64,000 nt of DNA from assembly GCF_005938625.1 (NCBI RefSeq), contig NZ_VCNJ01000030.1:62001-126000 (forward strand). The letters run 5' to 3'. The stretch is from Pseudomonas fluorescens. GTDB lineage: Bacteria; Pseudomonadota; Gammaproteobacteria; Pseudomonadales; Pseudomonadaceae. Below are positions 52,250 to 60,598 of the stretch, one piece after another. Position 1 is the stretch's first letter, and each line of letters opens with the position of its first letter. The position numbers and the translations under genes are program-made. The notes under the pieces are model-generated. The model searched no databases. It was not told the origin of the DNA and was given only the letters and a program-made list of their open reading frames with translations.

Positions 52250-53577
52250 CAGTGGCTCAACCCGTACTTCTTTACTTTGTCGAACAGCGTGGTCTTGGCC
52301 ATACCCAATTCCAGACTCGCCTGAGTCAGGTTGCCGCCGCTGCGTTGCAGGGCATCGCTGAGCAGGTTGCGCTCGAACGCTTCCACCGCTTCGGCAAACG
52401 CCAGCCCTTGTCCGCCACTGTTGGCCCCCGACTTCTTGAACGCCGGCAGACCGAGGGCGAAGCGTTCGGCGACGTTGCGCAGTTCACGCACGTTGCCCGG
52501 CCAGTCGTGACTCATCAGGTTCGACAGGGTCTGGTTGTCCAGCTCCGGCAGCGCGCGATCAAAGCGCAGGGCCGACTGCTGGGTGAAGTGTTCGAACAGT
52601 TGCAGGATGTCTTCGCGGCGCTCGCGCAATGGCGGCAGTTCCAGCGTCACCACGTTGAGGCGGTAGTACAAGTCGCTGCGGAACTCGCCGGCCTTGCTCG
52701 CTTCGTCGAGGTCGGATTTGGTCGCCGCGATCACCCGGCAATCCACCGCCACGCTCTGGTTCGAGCCGAGACGTTCGAGGGTGCGTTCCTGCAATACGCG
52801 CAGCAGTTTGATCTGCAAGGGCAGCGGCATGCTTTCCACTTCGTCGAGGAACAATGTGCCGCCGTCGGCGTGTTCGATCTTGCCGATGCGACGCTTGCCA
52901 GCGCCCGTAAACGCGTTGGCCTCGTGGCCGAAGATTTCACTTTCGAAAAGGTTTTCCGGCAGACCACCGCAGTTCAGCGCGACGAATTGCTTGCTGTGGC
53001 GCCGACTGAAGTCGTGCAGGCAACGCGCGACCAGCTCCTTACCGGTGCCGGTCTCGCCCTCGATCAACACGTTGGCCGAGGTGTCGGCGACGTTGGCGAT
53101 CAATTCGCGCAGGTTTTGCATGGCCGGCGAGCGGCCGATGATCCGCCCCTCGAGGGAATCGCGCTCGGCCAGTTGCCGACGCAGCGATGACACTTCGCGG
53201 GCGAGGCTGCGTTGCTCCAGCGCTCGTCGTGCGACATCCACCAGACGTTCCGGCGAGAACGGTTTTTCCATGAAGTCGTAGGCGCCTTTCTGCATCGCGC
53301 CGACGGCCATGGAAATGTCGCCGTGGCCGGTGATCAACACCACCGGCAGGCTGCGATCGCGCTGCTTGAGACGGGTCAGCAGTTCCAGGCCATCAATGCC
53401 CGGCAGGCGAATATCGCTGATGACGATGCCGGCAAAATTGTCGCCGACACGCTCCAGCGCTTCCTCGGCACTGCCGACACCGACGCAGGGAATGTCTTCC
53501 AGGGTCAGCGCCTGTTGGCAGCCGAGCAGCACATGGGGGTCGTCTTCGACGATCAGTACACTGAGTTCGGGGTTCAT
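52249..53577 (-). CDS. aauR: Sigma-54-dependent response regulator AauR
   Basis: A 442-residue NtrC-type activator of acidic amino acid uptake. The receiver domain has the phosphorylation site D55 (ISDIRLPG) and K105. The AAA+ domain has Walker A GETGTGKE (174-181) and 'GGTLFLDEVESMPL'. The sigma-54 contact loop reads NAFTGA (221-226), where most family members have GAFTGA. A Fis-type helix-turn-helix ends the protein (LTQASLELGMAKTTLFDKVKKYGL). The start at 53577 overlaps the aauS stop by 4 bp. It should activate aatJ through the operators at 59123-59167. DctD is the nearest relative; context decides for AauR. Confidence 0.88.
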   Translation of the reverse strand: MNPELSVLIVEDDPHVLLGCQQALTLEDIPCVGVGSAEEALERVGDNFAGIVISDIRLPGIDGLELLTRLKQRDRSLPVVLITGHGDISMAVGAMQKGAYDFMEKPFSPERLVDVARRALEQRSLAREVSSLRRQLAERDSLEGRIIGRSPAMQNLRELIANVADTSANVLIEGETGTGKELVARCLHDFSRRHSKQFVALNCGGLPENLFESEIFGHEANAFTGAGKRRIGKIEHADGGTLFLDEVESMPLPLQIKLLRVLQERTLERLGSNQSVAVDCRVIAATKSDLDEASKAGEFRSDLYYRLNVVTLELPPLRERREDILQLFEHFTQQSALRFDRALPELDNQTLSNLMSHDWPGNVRELRNVAERFALGLPAFKKSGANSGGQGLAFAEAVEAFERNLLSDALQRSGGNLTQASLELGMAKTTLFDKVKKYGLSH

Positions 53578-55475
53578 ATTGGCTCGGCGGGAGTAGGGCT
53601 TACCAACGGTAAACTGAGGACGAAAGTGGTACCTCCGCTGGCCGGGTGTTCGACACCCAGATGACCACCGGTGGCAGCCGCGAGGCTGGCGGAAAGGGTC
53701 AGTCCCAGACCCAGGCCTTGTTCGCCGGGTTTGGTGGTGAAAAACGGTTCGAACAGATGCTTGCGCGCTTCGGCGTCGACACCGTGGCCGTTGTCGCGCA
53801 CGCGCAGGCGATACTTGGCGTTGAACTCTTCGCCCTCCAGCCACAGTTCGGGCTGTGGTTGCGTTTGCATGGCGTCGAGGGCGTTGCCGATGAGGTTGAC
53901 CAGAATCTGTTCGAGGCGGGTCTGGTCGATCTGCACCTGGACATCAGTGAACTGGCGGTGAATGTTGACCGCCGAACTCTCCAGGCGTGCACCGAGCAAT
54001 TGCAGCGCTGCCTCTACGGCTTTGCCGAGGCTGGCCTGGCCCTGGTTGTCGCCGCGCCGGGCGAACGAACGCAGGCTGGCGGTGATTCGGCCCATGCGGT
54101 CGATCAGCTCGTTGATGGTTTTCAGATTGGTGCTGGCGACATCCAGCTGACCGCGTTCGAGGAAGCGCACGGTGTTGCCCGACAGCGTACGCATCGCCGC
54201 CAACGGCTGGTTCAATTCATGGGCAATGCTGGTCGACATCTGGCCGATGGCAGCGAGTTTGCCGGCCTGGACCAGTTCATCCTGCGCACGCCGCAAGGTC
54301 TCTTCAGCCTGACGGCGTTCACGGATCTGGCTCTTCAGTCGTTCGTTGCTGGCGCGCAGGTCGGTGGTGCGTTCGGTAATCCGACGCTCCAGCTGATTGT
54401 TGGCTTCCTGCAAGGCTTCACGGGCCGCGAGGCGGGTGGCGATGACCTTGCGCCGCTCGTTCCAGGCGATCAGCAGGAAGGCCACCAACGCGAAGGCAAC
54501 CGCGACTAGAATCCCTTGATTGATCGCTTCACGGCGCAGGTCCTGCAACGGCGTGAGCAGGGTGAAATTCCACGGCGTGTCGCTCAGCGGTCTGGTCTGC
54601 GCCAGATAGCTGATGTCGTCCTCGCCGGACTGCACTTCGCTGTTGGCCGGGAAGGTGAGTTTTTCTACGCCCTCGGACAAGGTTTCGCGGGCCAACGGTT
54701 GCAGTTCGTTGAGCGGGAACCAGTAGTACTGCAGGCTGCGGGCAAGTTTTTCCTTGGTGGCTTCACTCAGGGGAATCACTGCTTTCAGGCGCCGGGCCGG
54801 ATCGCTGGACAAAATGATGATGCCGTTTTCATCGCTGACGAAGGCTTCCAGACGCGCCCGCTGCCAGCGTTCTTCCATGGCTTCCAGGCGCACTTTGACC
54901 ACCGCGACGCCGATGATCTTGCCATGCTCTTCGAGGCCGTGAGCGAGGTAATAACCGGGTTCGCCGTTGGTGCTGCCGATGCCGTAGAAACGCCCGGGTT
55001 CGCCGCGTACGGCTTTCTGGAAATAGGCGCGGAAGGACAGGTCTTCACCCAGATAACTGTCGACATCGCGCCAGTTGCTGGTGGCCATGACGCGGCCGGT
55101 GGTGTCCATGACGTAGATGGCCCGACTGCGGCTGCGCCGGTTCAGGCCTTCAAGGTAAGCGTTGACCGTTTCCCGGTATTGCGGGGTCGGGTCGGCCAGC
55201 AGCTGCGACACACTGGTTTCGAGTTCCAGCAGGCTGGGCAGGTAGGTGTATTTGCTGATCTCGCTTTCGACCGCGCGGGCGTGCAGTTCGAGCTGACGCT
55301 GACCGTTCTCGCCGAGGCTGCGAATGCCGAAATGCTCACTGGTCCAGAAGCCGATAAAACCCAACCCGATCATCAGGGCGATGATCAGTGGCGGCAGGAA
55401 CAAATGACGAATCAGACGGGGCTTCACGGCAAGTGATGGCGGCGCGGCGCGATAGAGATTGGGGTCGCATTTCAT
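53574..55475 (-). CDS. aauS: Sensor histidine kinase AauS
   Basis: A 633-residue membrane sensor of the DctB type. Membrane helices at about 26-46 and 320-338 enclose a periplasmic double-PAS/Cache domain of about 270 residues that would bind glutamate or aspartate. A coiled coil (345-400) leads to the dimerisation domain with the phospho-accepting H419 (STSIAHELNQPLAAMR). The ATPase part has NLIGNALDAM, 'RDNGHGVD' and GLGLGLTLS. GTG at 55478 is an alternative start; ATG 55475 has AAGG 8 bases upstream. A REP pair separates it from aatP. Confidence 0.88.
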   Translation of the reverse strand: MKCDPNLYRAAPPSLAVKPRLIRHLFLPPLIIALMIGLGFIGFWTSEHFGIRSLGENGQRQLELHARAVESEISKYTYLPSLLELETSVSQLLADPTPQYRETVNAYLEGLNRRSRSRAIYVMDTTGRVMATSNWRDVDSYLGEDLSFRAYFQKAVRGEPGRFYGIGSTNGEPGYYLAHGLEEHGKIIGVAVVKVRLEAMEERWQRARLEAFVSDENGIIILSSDPARRLKAVIPLSEATKEKLARSLQYYWFPLNELQPLARETLSEGVEKLTFPANSEVQSGEDDISYLAQTRPLSDTPWNFTLLTPLQDLRREAINQGILVAVAFALVAFLLIAWNERRKVIATRLAAREALQEANNQLERRITERTTDLRASNERLKSQIRERRQAEETLRRAQDELVQAGKLAAIGQMSTSIAHELNQPLAAMRTLSGNTVRFLERGQLDVASTNLKTINELIDRMGRITASLRSFARRGDNQGQASLGKAVEAALQLLGARLESSAVNIHRQFTDVQVQIDQTRLEQILVNLIGNALDAMQTQPQPELWLEGEEFNAKYRLRVRDNGHGVDAEARKHLFEPFFTTKPGEQGLGLGLTLSASLAAATGGHLGVEHPASGGTTFVLSLPLVSPTPAEPI

Positions 55476-55521
55476 CACAGTTGCCTTGGGTCAACCACCA
55501 CACTTGCAGGCTCACCGCTGT

Positions 55522-55617
55522 CCCTGTGGGAGCGAGCTTGCTCGCGAAGAGGCCGGATCAGTCAACATCAATGTTGAATGGCAGTCCGCTTTCGCGAGCA
55601 AGCTCGCTCCCACAGGG
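55522..55617. repeat. REP palindrome pair
   Basis: GGGAGCGAGCTTGCTCGCGA and its inverted copy, between aatP and aauS. It may protect the 3' end of the transporter message and reduce read-through into the sensor gene. Confidence 0.9.
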
Positions 55618-55645
55618 ATTAGTGTGATGGCGCAAGTACTTGGTT

Positions 55646-56380
55646 TTAGTGCTGCAGGATTTTCTCGAGGAAGTGCTGCGCGCGTTCCGAGCGGGCGCTG
55701 ATGTCGCCGAAGAATTCCTCTTTCGGGCAGTCTTCGATGATCTTGCCGGCGTCCATGAAAATCACCCGGTCGGCCACTTTGCGCGCAAAGCCCATTTCGT
55801 GGGTCACGCACATCATGGTCATGCCTTCGTGGGCCAGTTGCACCATCACGTCGAGCACTTCGTTGACCATCTCCGGGTCGAGCGCCGAGGTCGGTTCGTC
55901 GAACAGCATGACGATCGGGTCCATCGCCAGCGCACGGGCAATCGCCACACGCTGTTGCTGACCGCCGGACAATTGCCCCGGATGTTTGTGGGCATGTGCC
56001 GACAGACCGACGCGCTCGAGCAGTTGCAGACCTTTCTTGGTCGCTTCTTCCTTGCTGCGGCCCAACACCTTGATCTGCGCGATGGTCAGGTTTTCGGTGA
56101 TGGTCAGGTGCGGGAACAGCTCGAAATGCTGGAACACCATGCCTACGCGCGAACGCAGTTTCGGCAGGTTGGTCTTCGAGTCGGCAATCGAGGTGCCGTC
56201 GACGACGATGTCGCCTTTCTGGAACGGCTCCAGCGCGTTGACGCACTTGATCAGAGTCGATTTGCCGGAACCCGACGGGCCGCAGACCACGATCACTTCA
56301 CCTTTTTTGACCTCGGTGCTGCAATCAGTCAGCACCTGGAAGTCGCCATACCACTTGTTGATGTTTTTGATAGAGATCAT
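55646..56380 (-). CDS. aatP: Glutamate/aspartate ABC transporter ATP-binding protein AatP
   Basis: A 244-residue ATPase. Walker A GPSGSGKST (about 34-42), signature LSGGQQQRVAIARAL, Walker B IVMLFDEPTSALD and the H-loop 'CVTHEMGFA' are all present. It powers import of acidic amino acids. It overlaps aatM by 4 bp (ATGA). Confidence 0.92.
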   Translation of the reverse strand: MISIKNINKWYGDFQVLTDCSTEVKKGEVIVVCGPSGSGKSTLIKCVNALEPFQKGDIVVDGTSIADSKTNLPKLRSRVGMVFQHFELFPHLTITENLTIAQIKVLGRSKEEATKKGLQLLERVGLSAHAHKHPGQLSGGQQQRVAIARALAMDPIVMLFDEPTSALDPEMVNEVLDVMVQLAHEGMTMMCVTHEMGFARKVADRVIFMDAGKIIEDCPKEEFFGDISARSERAQHFLEKILQH

Positions 56381-57048
56381 ACGGCGAACCTTTTTTGCAG
56401 ACGCTTGACCAGCAGCGAGGCGGAAAAGCTGATGATGAAGTAGACGACACCGGCGAAGATCAGGAACTCGTTGGAACGACCGATGATGTCGCCGCTGGAG
56501 CGGGCGGAGTTGAGGAAGTCCACCAGGCCCACGGTGTAGACCAGCGAGGTGTCCTGGAACAGGATGATCGACTGTTGCAGCAGCAACGGCGTCATCTTGC
56601 GGAACGCCTGGGGCAGGATGATCAGACGCATGGTCTGGCCATAGGTCATGCCCATCGCTTGCGCGGCGGCCATCTGGCCTTTGGGGATCGACTGCACACC
56701 CGCACGGACGATCTCACAGAAGTACGCGGCTTCGAACATCATGAAGGCTACGACGCAGGAGGTGAACGCGCCGATCGGCGTGTCTTCGCCGGTGATCCAG
56801 CGCAGCACGAACGGCACCGCCAGGTAGAACCAGGTGATCACCAGCAGCAACGGGATCGAACGGAAGTAGTTCACATAAGCGCCGGCCACACGGGACAGCA
56901 ATTTGCTCGACGACAGGCGCATCAGCGCCAGAATCGTCCCCAGCACGATGCCGCCGACCACGCCCATGACCATCAACTGCAAGGTCATGACCATGCCGTT
57001 CCACAGGCCCGGGATGGCGGGGATGATGCCGCTGAAATCGAAGTCCAT
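56377..57048 (-). CDS. aatM: Glutamate/aspartate ABC transporter permease AatM
   Basis: A 223-residue permease with five predicted helices. The EAA loop is seen as 'GQMAAAQAMGMTYGQTMRLIILPQAFR'. Polar amino acid uptake family (His/Glu/Gln/Arg). It overlaps aatQ by one base and aatP by four, so the three are translationally coupled. Confidence 0.9.
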   Translation of the reverse strand: MDFDFSGIIPAIPGLWNGMVMTLQLMVMGVVGGIVLGTILALMRLSSSKLLSRVAGAYVNYFRSIPLLLVITWFYLAVPFVLRWITGEDTPIGAFTSCVVAFMMFEAAYFCEIVRAGVQSIPKGQMAAAQAMGMTYGQTMRLIILPQAFRKMTPLLLQQSIILFQDTSLVYTVGLVDFLNSARSSGDIIGRSNEFLIFAGVVYFIISFSASLLVKRLQKRFAV

Positions 57049-57794
57049 TATTTACCCCCCACGGAGATCAGGCCGGGCACCGCGACTTTCTTCTCGACCA
57101 TGCGCATCAGCAACATCAGGCTCATGTTCAGGGTGAAGTAGATCAGCGTGGCCAGGGTGAAGGCTTCAAACAGGTTGGCCGAGAATTCGGCGGTCTGTTT
57201 GGTTTGCGCCAGCAGTTCCATCAAACCGATCAAGGACGCCACGGAGGAGTTCTTGAAGACGTTGAGGAATTCCGAGGTGAGCGGTGGAATGATGATCCGG
57301 TAGGCCTGGGGCAGCAGCACGTTCCAGTAGATCTGCGGCAGCTTGAAACCCATGGCGCGGGCGGCGGCTTCCTGGCCGCGTGGCAGCGCCTGGATGCCGG
57401 TACGCACTTGTTCGCAAACGCGGGCAGCGGTGAACAGGCCCAGGCAGACGACAACGCTCAGGTAAGCCGAGGTGGTCGGGTTGAGGTCCTGTTTGTACCA
57501 GTCCTGCAGGTTTTGCGGCAGCAGATCAGGCACCAGGAAGTACCAGATGAACAGCTGAACCAGCAGCGGCACGTTGCGAAACAGTTCCACGTAGCAGGTC
57601 GCGATGCCCGATACGATGCGGTTTGGCACCGTGCGCATGACCCCCAGAATGGAGCCCAGCAGCAAGGCGATAATCCACGCCACGATGGCGATGGCGATGG
57701 TCCAGCCCAAACCGGTGACGTACCAGTCGAGATAAGTCTCGCTGCCGACGCCGGTGGACTTGAAGAACACGCCCCAGTCCCAGTTGTAATTCAT
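57048..57794 (-). CDS. aatQ: Glutamate/aspartate ABC transporter permease AatQ
   Basis: A 248-residue permease starting MNYNWDWGVFF at 57794, where GGGGAGA lies 6 bases upstream; the open frame extends 11 codons further without a ribosome site. The EAA loop is 'GQEAAARAMGFKLPQIYWNVLLPQAYR'. It forms the membrane channel with AatM. The gap to aatJ contains two strong hairpins. Confidence 0.9.
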   Translation of the reverse strand: MNYNWDWGVFFKSTGVGSETYLDWYVTGLGWTIAIAIVAWIIALLLGSILGVMRTVPNRIVSGIATCYVELFRNVPLLVQLFIWYFLVPDLLPQNLQDWYKQDLNPTTSAYLSVVVCLGLFTAARVCEQVRTGIQALPRGQEAAARAMGFKLPQIYWNVLLPQAYRIIIPPLTSEFLNVFKNSSVASLIGLMELLAQTKQTAEFSANLFEAFTLATLIYFTLNMSLMLLMRMVEKKVAVPGLISVGGK

Positions 57795-57854
57795 TAGGGT
57801 CTCCCCTCGAGATCGATCGATGTACAAGCACCCGCTTGGGGAAGATCCTTTCCC

Positions 57855-57968
57855 GCCTGACGTTGAACGTCAGGCACACGCGATCGGCTCGAAAACCGCC
57901 AGGTCGAGTGTTCCACTGTATAGCCAGCAGGTAGTAACAGACGCCTGAGGGAGGGTGGCTCCCTCAGG
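57855..57968 (-). promoter_or_regulatory. Two hairpins between aatJ and aatQ
   Basis: GCCTGACGT-TGA-ACGTCAGGC (57855-57875) and CCTGAGGGAG, loop GGTGG, CTCCCTCAGG (57944-57968) are perfect stems of 9 and 10 bp. No T run follows, so they probably stabilise the aatJ message or attenuate the permease genes, which gives excess binding protein. Confidence 0.6.
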
Positions 57969-57987
57969 AGATAAGGTTAGTCAGGAA

Positions 57988-58914
57988 TCAGATTTTTACG
58001 TCAGGCGCCGGCTTGTCGCTCGGGGTGGCGATCAGATCTTTTACCTTGTCGCTCATCGGGAAGTTCAGGTTCAGGCCTTTTGGTGGAATCGGGCTCTCGA
58101 ACCACTTGCTGTAGATCTTGTTGATCTCGCCGGACTTGTACAGCGCAACGATGGCGTCATCGACAGCTTTCTTGAAGGCCGGGTCGTCTTTGCGAACCAT
58201 GCACGCGTAGGCTTCGAAGGACTGTGGCGTGCCGGTGATGATCCAGTCAGCCGGTTTCTTGGCCTTGGCTTCTTCGCCGGCCAGCAGCGCGTCGTCCATC
58301 ATGAAGGCAACGGCGCGGCCGCTTTCCAGCATGTTGAAGGATTCACCGTGGTCTTTGGCGGAGATGATGTTCATGCCCATCTGCTTGTCGGCGTTCATCG
58401 CTTTGATGATGCGCTCGGACGTGGTGCCGGCAGTGGTCACGACGTTTTTGCCTTTCAGGTCGGCAAAGTCAGCGTAGGACGGCTTGCCATCCTTGTCTTT
58501 CTTGACCAGCAGACGGGTGCCGATTTCGAAGATGTTGACGGTGAAGTCGACTTGCTGAGCGCGTTCGGCGTTGTTGGTGGTGGAGCCGCACTCGATATCC
58601 GCGGTGCCGTTCTGGATCAGCGGAATACGGGTTTGCGAGGTCACCAGATTGTATTTGACCTGCAGGTCTGGCTTGTTCAGGTCTTTTTTCAGGGCTTCAA
58701 CGATGGCCACTTGAATATCGTGGGAGTAGCCCACGGGTTTGCCGGAAGCGTCCGCGATGTAGGAAAACGGAATGGAGCTGTCGCGGTGTGCGAGCGTGAT
58801 GGTGCCCGAATCGTTGATTTTCTTCAGGGTGCCGGTGAGTTCGGCGGCGAAAACTGGCGTGCTGATCAGAGCGGCCGCAATGGCTGCGCCCAGGATATGG
58901 GGAACGATGCGCAT
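57988..58914 (-). CDS. aatJ: Glutamate/aspartate periplasmic binding protein AatJ
   Basis: A 308-residue protein. ATG 58914 has GAGGA 7 bases upstream and starts the signal peptide (MRIVPHILGAAIAAALISTPVFA). The type II binding fold follows, with 'GTITLAHRDSSIPFSY', 'RIPLIQNGTADIECGSTTNN' and 'DKQMGMNIISAKDHGESF', as in GltI/AatJ. It delivers glutamate and aspartate to AatQMP. A sigma-54 promoter and two AauR-type sites lie upstream, so it is the head of a regulated operon. Confidence 0.92.
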   Translation of the reverse strand: MRIVPHILGAAIAAALISTPVFAAELTGTLKKINDSGTITLAHRDSSIPFSYIADASGKPVGYSHDIQVAIVEALKKDLNKPDLQVKYNLVTSQTRIPLIQNGTADIECGSTTNNAERAQQVDFTVNIFEIGTRLLVKKDKDGKPSYADFADLKGKNVVTTAGTTSERIIKAMNADKQMGMNIISAKDHGESFNMLESGRAVAFMMDDALLAGEEAKAKKPADWIITGTPQSFEAYACMVRKDDPAFKKAVDDAIVALYKSGEINKIYSKWFESPIPPKGLNLNFPMSDKVKDLIATPSDKPAPDVKI

Positions 58915-59030
58915 CAAATTTTCCTCGACATTGTTTTTTTTATGGAGCCAGTTTGTCGGCCCTTTTGTGCTTCGAATGCCTGACGGCTCCTGAAGTGTTG
59001 GCACAACAGGCATTCGTCGAGAGAGTGTAG

Positions 59031-59046
59031 AGCATGAGTCGTGCCA
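59031..59046 (-). promoter_or_regulatory. Sigma-54 promoter of aatJ
   Basis: On the minus strand TGGCAC-GACTC-ATGCT matches TGGCAC-N5-TTGCA with the essential GG and GC ten bases apart. The start of transcription would be about 105 bases before the aatJ ATG. Confidence 0.75.
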
Positions 59047-59122
59047 GACCAGTCGTAGATATCTAACTTGATGATTTATAACGTTATTAAAGTTTTGTGG
59101 CGGTATTTTTCACCCTGACTGA

Positions 59123-59167
59123 TCCGGTTAACCGAATCGACCGTAAAGTCGCGTTCGGAAAACCGAA
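59123..59167. promoter_or_regulatory. Two AauR-type enhancer sites
   Basis: TTCGGAAAACCGAA (59154-59167) fits TTCGG-N4-CCGAA, the AauR recognition element I recall from P. putida. TCCGGTTAACCGAA (59123-59136) fits with one mismatch. They lie about 75-135 bp upstream of the sigma-54 promoter, a usual distance for NtrC-type activators. Centre-to-centre spacing is 31 bp, about three helix turns. Confidence 0.75.
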
Positions 59168-59173
59168 CGCGAC
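59148..59173 (-). terminator. Hairpin after the aromatic permease, overlapping an AauR site
   Basis: GTCGCGTTCGG, loop, CCGAACGCGAC form a perfect 11-bp stem, 4 bases after the permease stop codon. On the minus strand only TTT follows. The same bases contain the AauR-type site TTCGG-N4-CCGAA. Confidence 0.5.
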
Positions 59174-59176
59174 GCC

Positions 59177-60436
59177 TCAGCGCCACACCGGCAGACAATC
59201 AAACACGAACAGCACATGGGACGTCGCACAGATCACCCCGAACAACAGCACCAGAACGATCATCGGCGTACCTCCCCACACGCGGTAGCGCGGGCTGCCA
59301 AAGCGCTTGCGCGAAGCGCGTGCCAGCAGCGCCGGGGTGATCACCGCCCACAACGTTGCCGCCAACCCGGCGAAACCGATGGCATGCAAAAAGCCTTCCG
59401 GCCAGAGAAAACCACCGAGCATCGGCGGCCCGAACGTCATGGCGGCGGTCTGCAGGCGACCGACGGGGCTGTCGTCGAACTTCAGCACATCGGCCAGGTA
59501 ATCGAACAAACCCAGGGTCACCCCGAGAAACGAACAGGCCACGGCGAAGTTGGAGAAAAACGTCAGCAGCAGATCGACGTTGGCGCTGTTGAGCCGTGAA
59601 CCCAGGGCGCTGATCAAGACATCGATGTTGCCGCCGCGCTGGGCAATGTCCTTGAACGCGTCGCGGGGAATGTTGCCCATGCTGCAAAGCATCCACACCA
59701 GATACAGTGTCAGCGCGATCAGGGTGCCGCCGACCAGACAGGCGCGAATCCGCTGCGGGTCTTTGCCGTAATGCTTCATCAGGCTCGGCACGTTGCCGTG
59801 AAAACCGAACGAAGTCAGGCAGAAGGGCAGGGTCACCAGCAAATAGGGCCAGTAGTGGCTGTCGCCGCTGTTCAGATCAAGCAGTGTGGTGCTTTGCACA
59901 TGGCCCAGCAAACCGCCGAAGGTCAGAAAGAACGCGAGGATTTTTGCGCCGAACACCAGCGTGGTCATGCGACTCACCGCCGTGGTGCTGAGCCAGACAA
60001 TGAACGCCACCAGCAGCGTGAACCCCAGACCGCCGGCGCGCGATGACAGCTCGAACCCGAAGGATTGCGCGGTGTGGTGAATCACTGAGCCGCTGGCGGA
60101 AATGTAGGCGTACGTCAGGGTGTAGAGGACAAACACAATGCTCAAGCCGTTCAAACGGCTCCAGCCATGGCCGAGCAGATCCCGGGTGATCGTGGAGAAA
60201 CTCGCGCCTTCGCGGTAGTTGAGATTGGCCTCGAGGATCATCAAGCCTGAGTGCAAGGTGCAGAACCAGGCAAACAGCAGCACGGCGACGGAGCCGTAGA
60301 ACCACAGCCCGGACATGATCACCGGCAGCGAGAACATGCCGGCACCGACGATGGTGCCGCCGATGATCATGGCGCCGCCAAGGATCGACGGCGAGCGTTC
60401 GACAGCGGGAATGGAGGGTATTGAGGTGACGCGCAT
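59177..60436 (-). CDS. Aromatic amino acid permease (Mtr/TnaB/TyrP type)
   Basis: A 419-residue transporter with 11 predicted helices of the hydroxy/aromatic amino acid permease family. 'SILGGAMIIGGTIVGAGMFSLPVIMSGLWF' at the N-terminus and 'PFCLTSFGFHGNVPSLMKHYGKDPQRI' in the middle are the hallmarks, and the length equals that of E. coli Mtr (414). The genes upstream on the same strand encode a tryptophan monooxygenase and an indoleacetamide hydrolase, so tryptophan is the likely substrate. A REP pair lies in the 160-bp gap to the hydrolase gene. Confidence 0.87.
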   Translation of the reverse strand: MRVTSIPSIPAVERSPSILGGAMIIGGTIVGAGMFSLPVIMSGLWFYGSVAVLLFAWFCTLHSGLMILEANLNYREGASFSTITRDLLGHGWSRLNGLSIVFVLYTLTYAYISASGSVIHHTAQSFGFELSSRAGGLGFTLLVAFIVWLSTTAVSRMTTLVFGAKILAFFLTFGGLLGHVQSTTLLDLNSGDSHYWPYLLVTLPFCLTSFGFHGNVPSLMKHYGKDPQRIRACLVGGTLIALTLYLVWMLCSMGNIPRDAFKDIAQRGGNIDVLISALGSRLNSANVDLLLTFFSNFAVACSFLGVTLGLFDYLADVLKFDDSPVGRLQTAAMTFGPPMLGGFLWPEGFLHAIGFAGLAATLWAVITPALLARASRKRFGSPRYRVWGGTPMIVLVLLFGVICATSHVLFVFDCLPVWR

Positions 60437-60483
60437 GGCAAGGCCTGCAATTTGAGTTGTTATATGGCAGTGGTTGCACGGTT

Positions 60484-60579
60484 CCTGTGGGGAGCGGGCT
60501 TGCCCGCGATAGCGGTTGTTCAGTCAACAGAGATGTTGATGCTGATGGCCTCTTCGCGGGCAAGCCCGCTCCCACAGGG
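60484..60579. repeat. REP palindrome pair
   Basis: TGTGGGGAGCGGGCTTGCCC and its inverted copy, a sequence variant of the other REP pairs, between the hydrolase and the permease gene. Confidence 0.9.
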
Positions 60580-60598
60580 TTTTGTGCTGGATGGCGAT

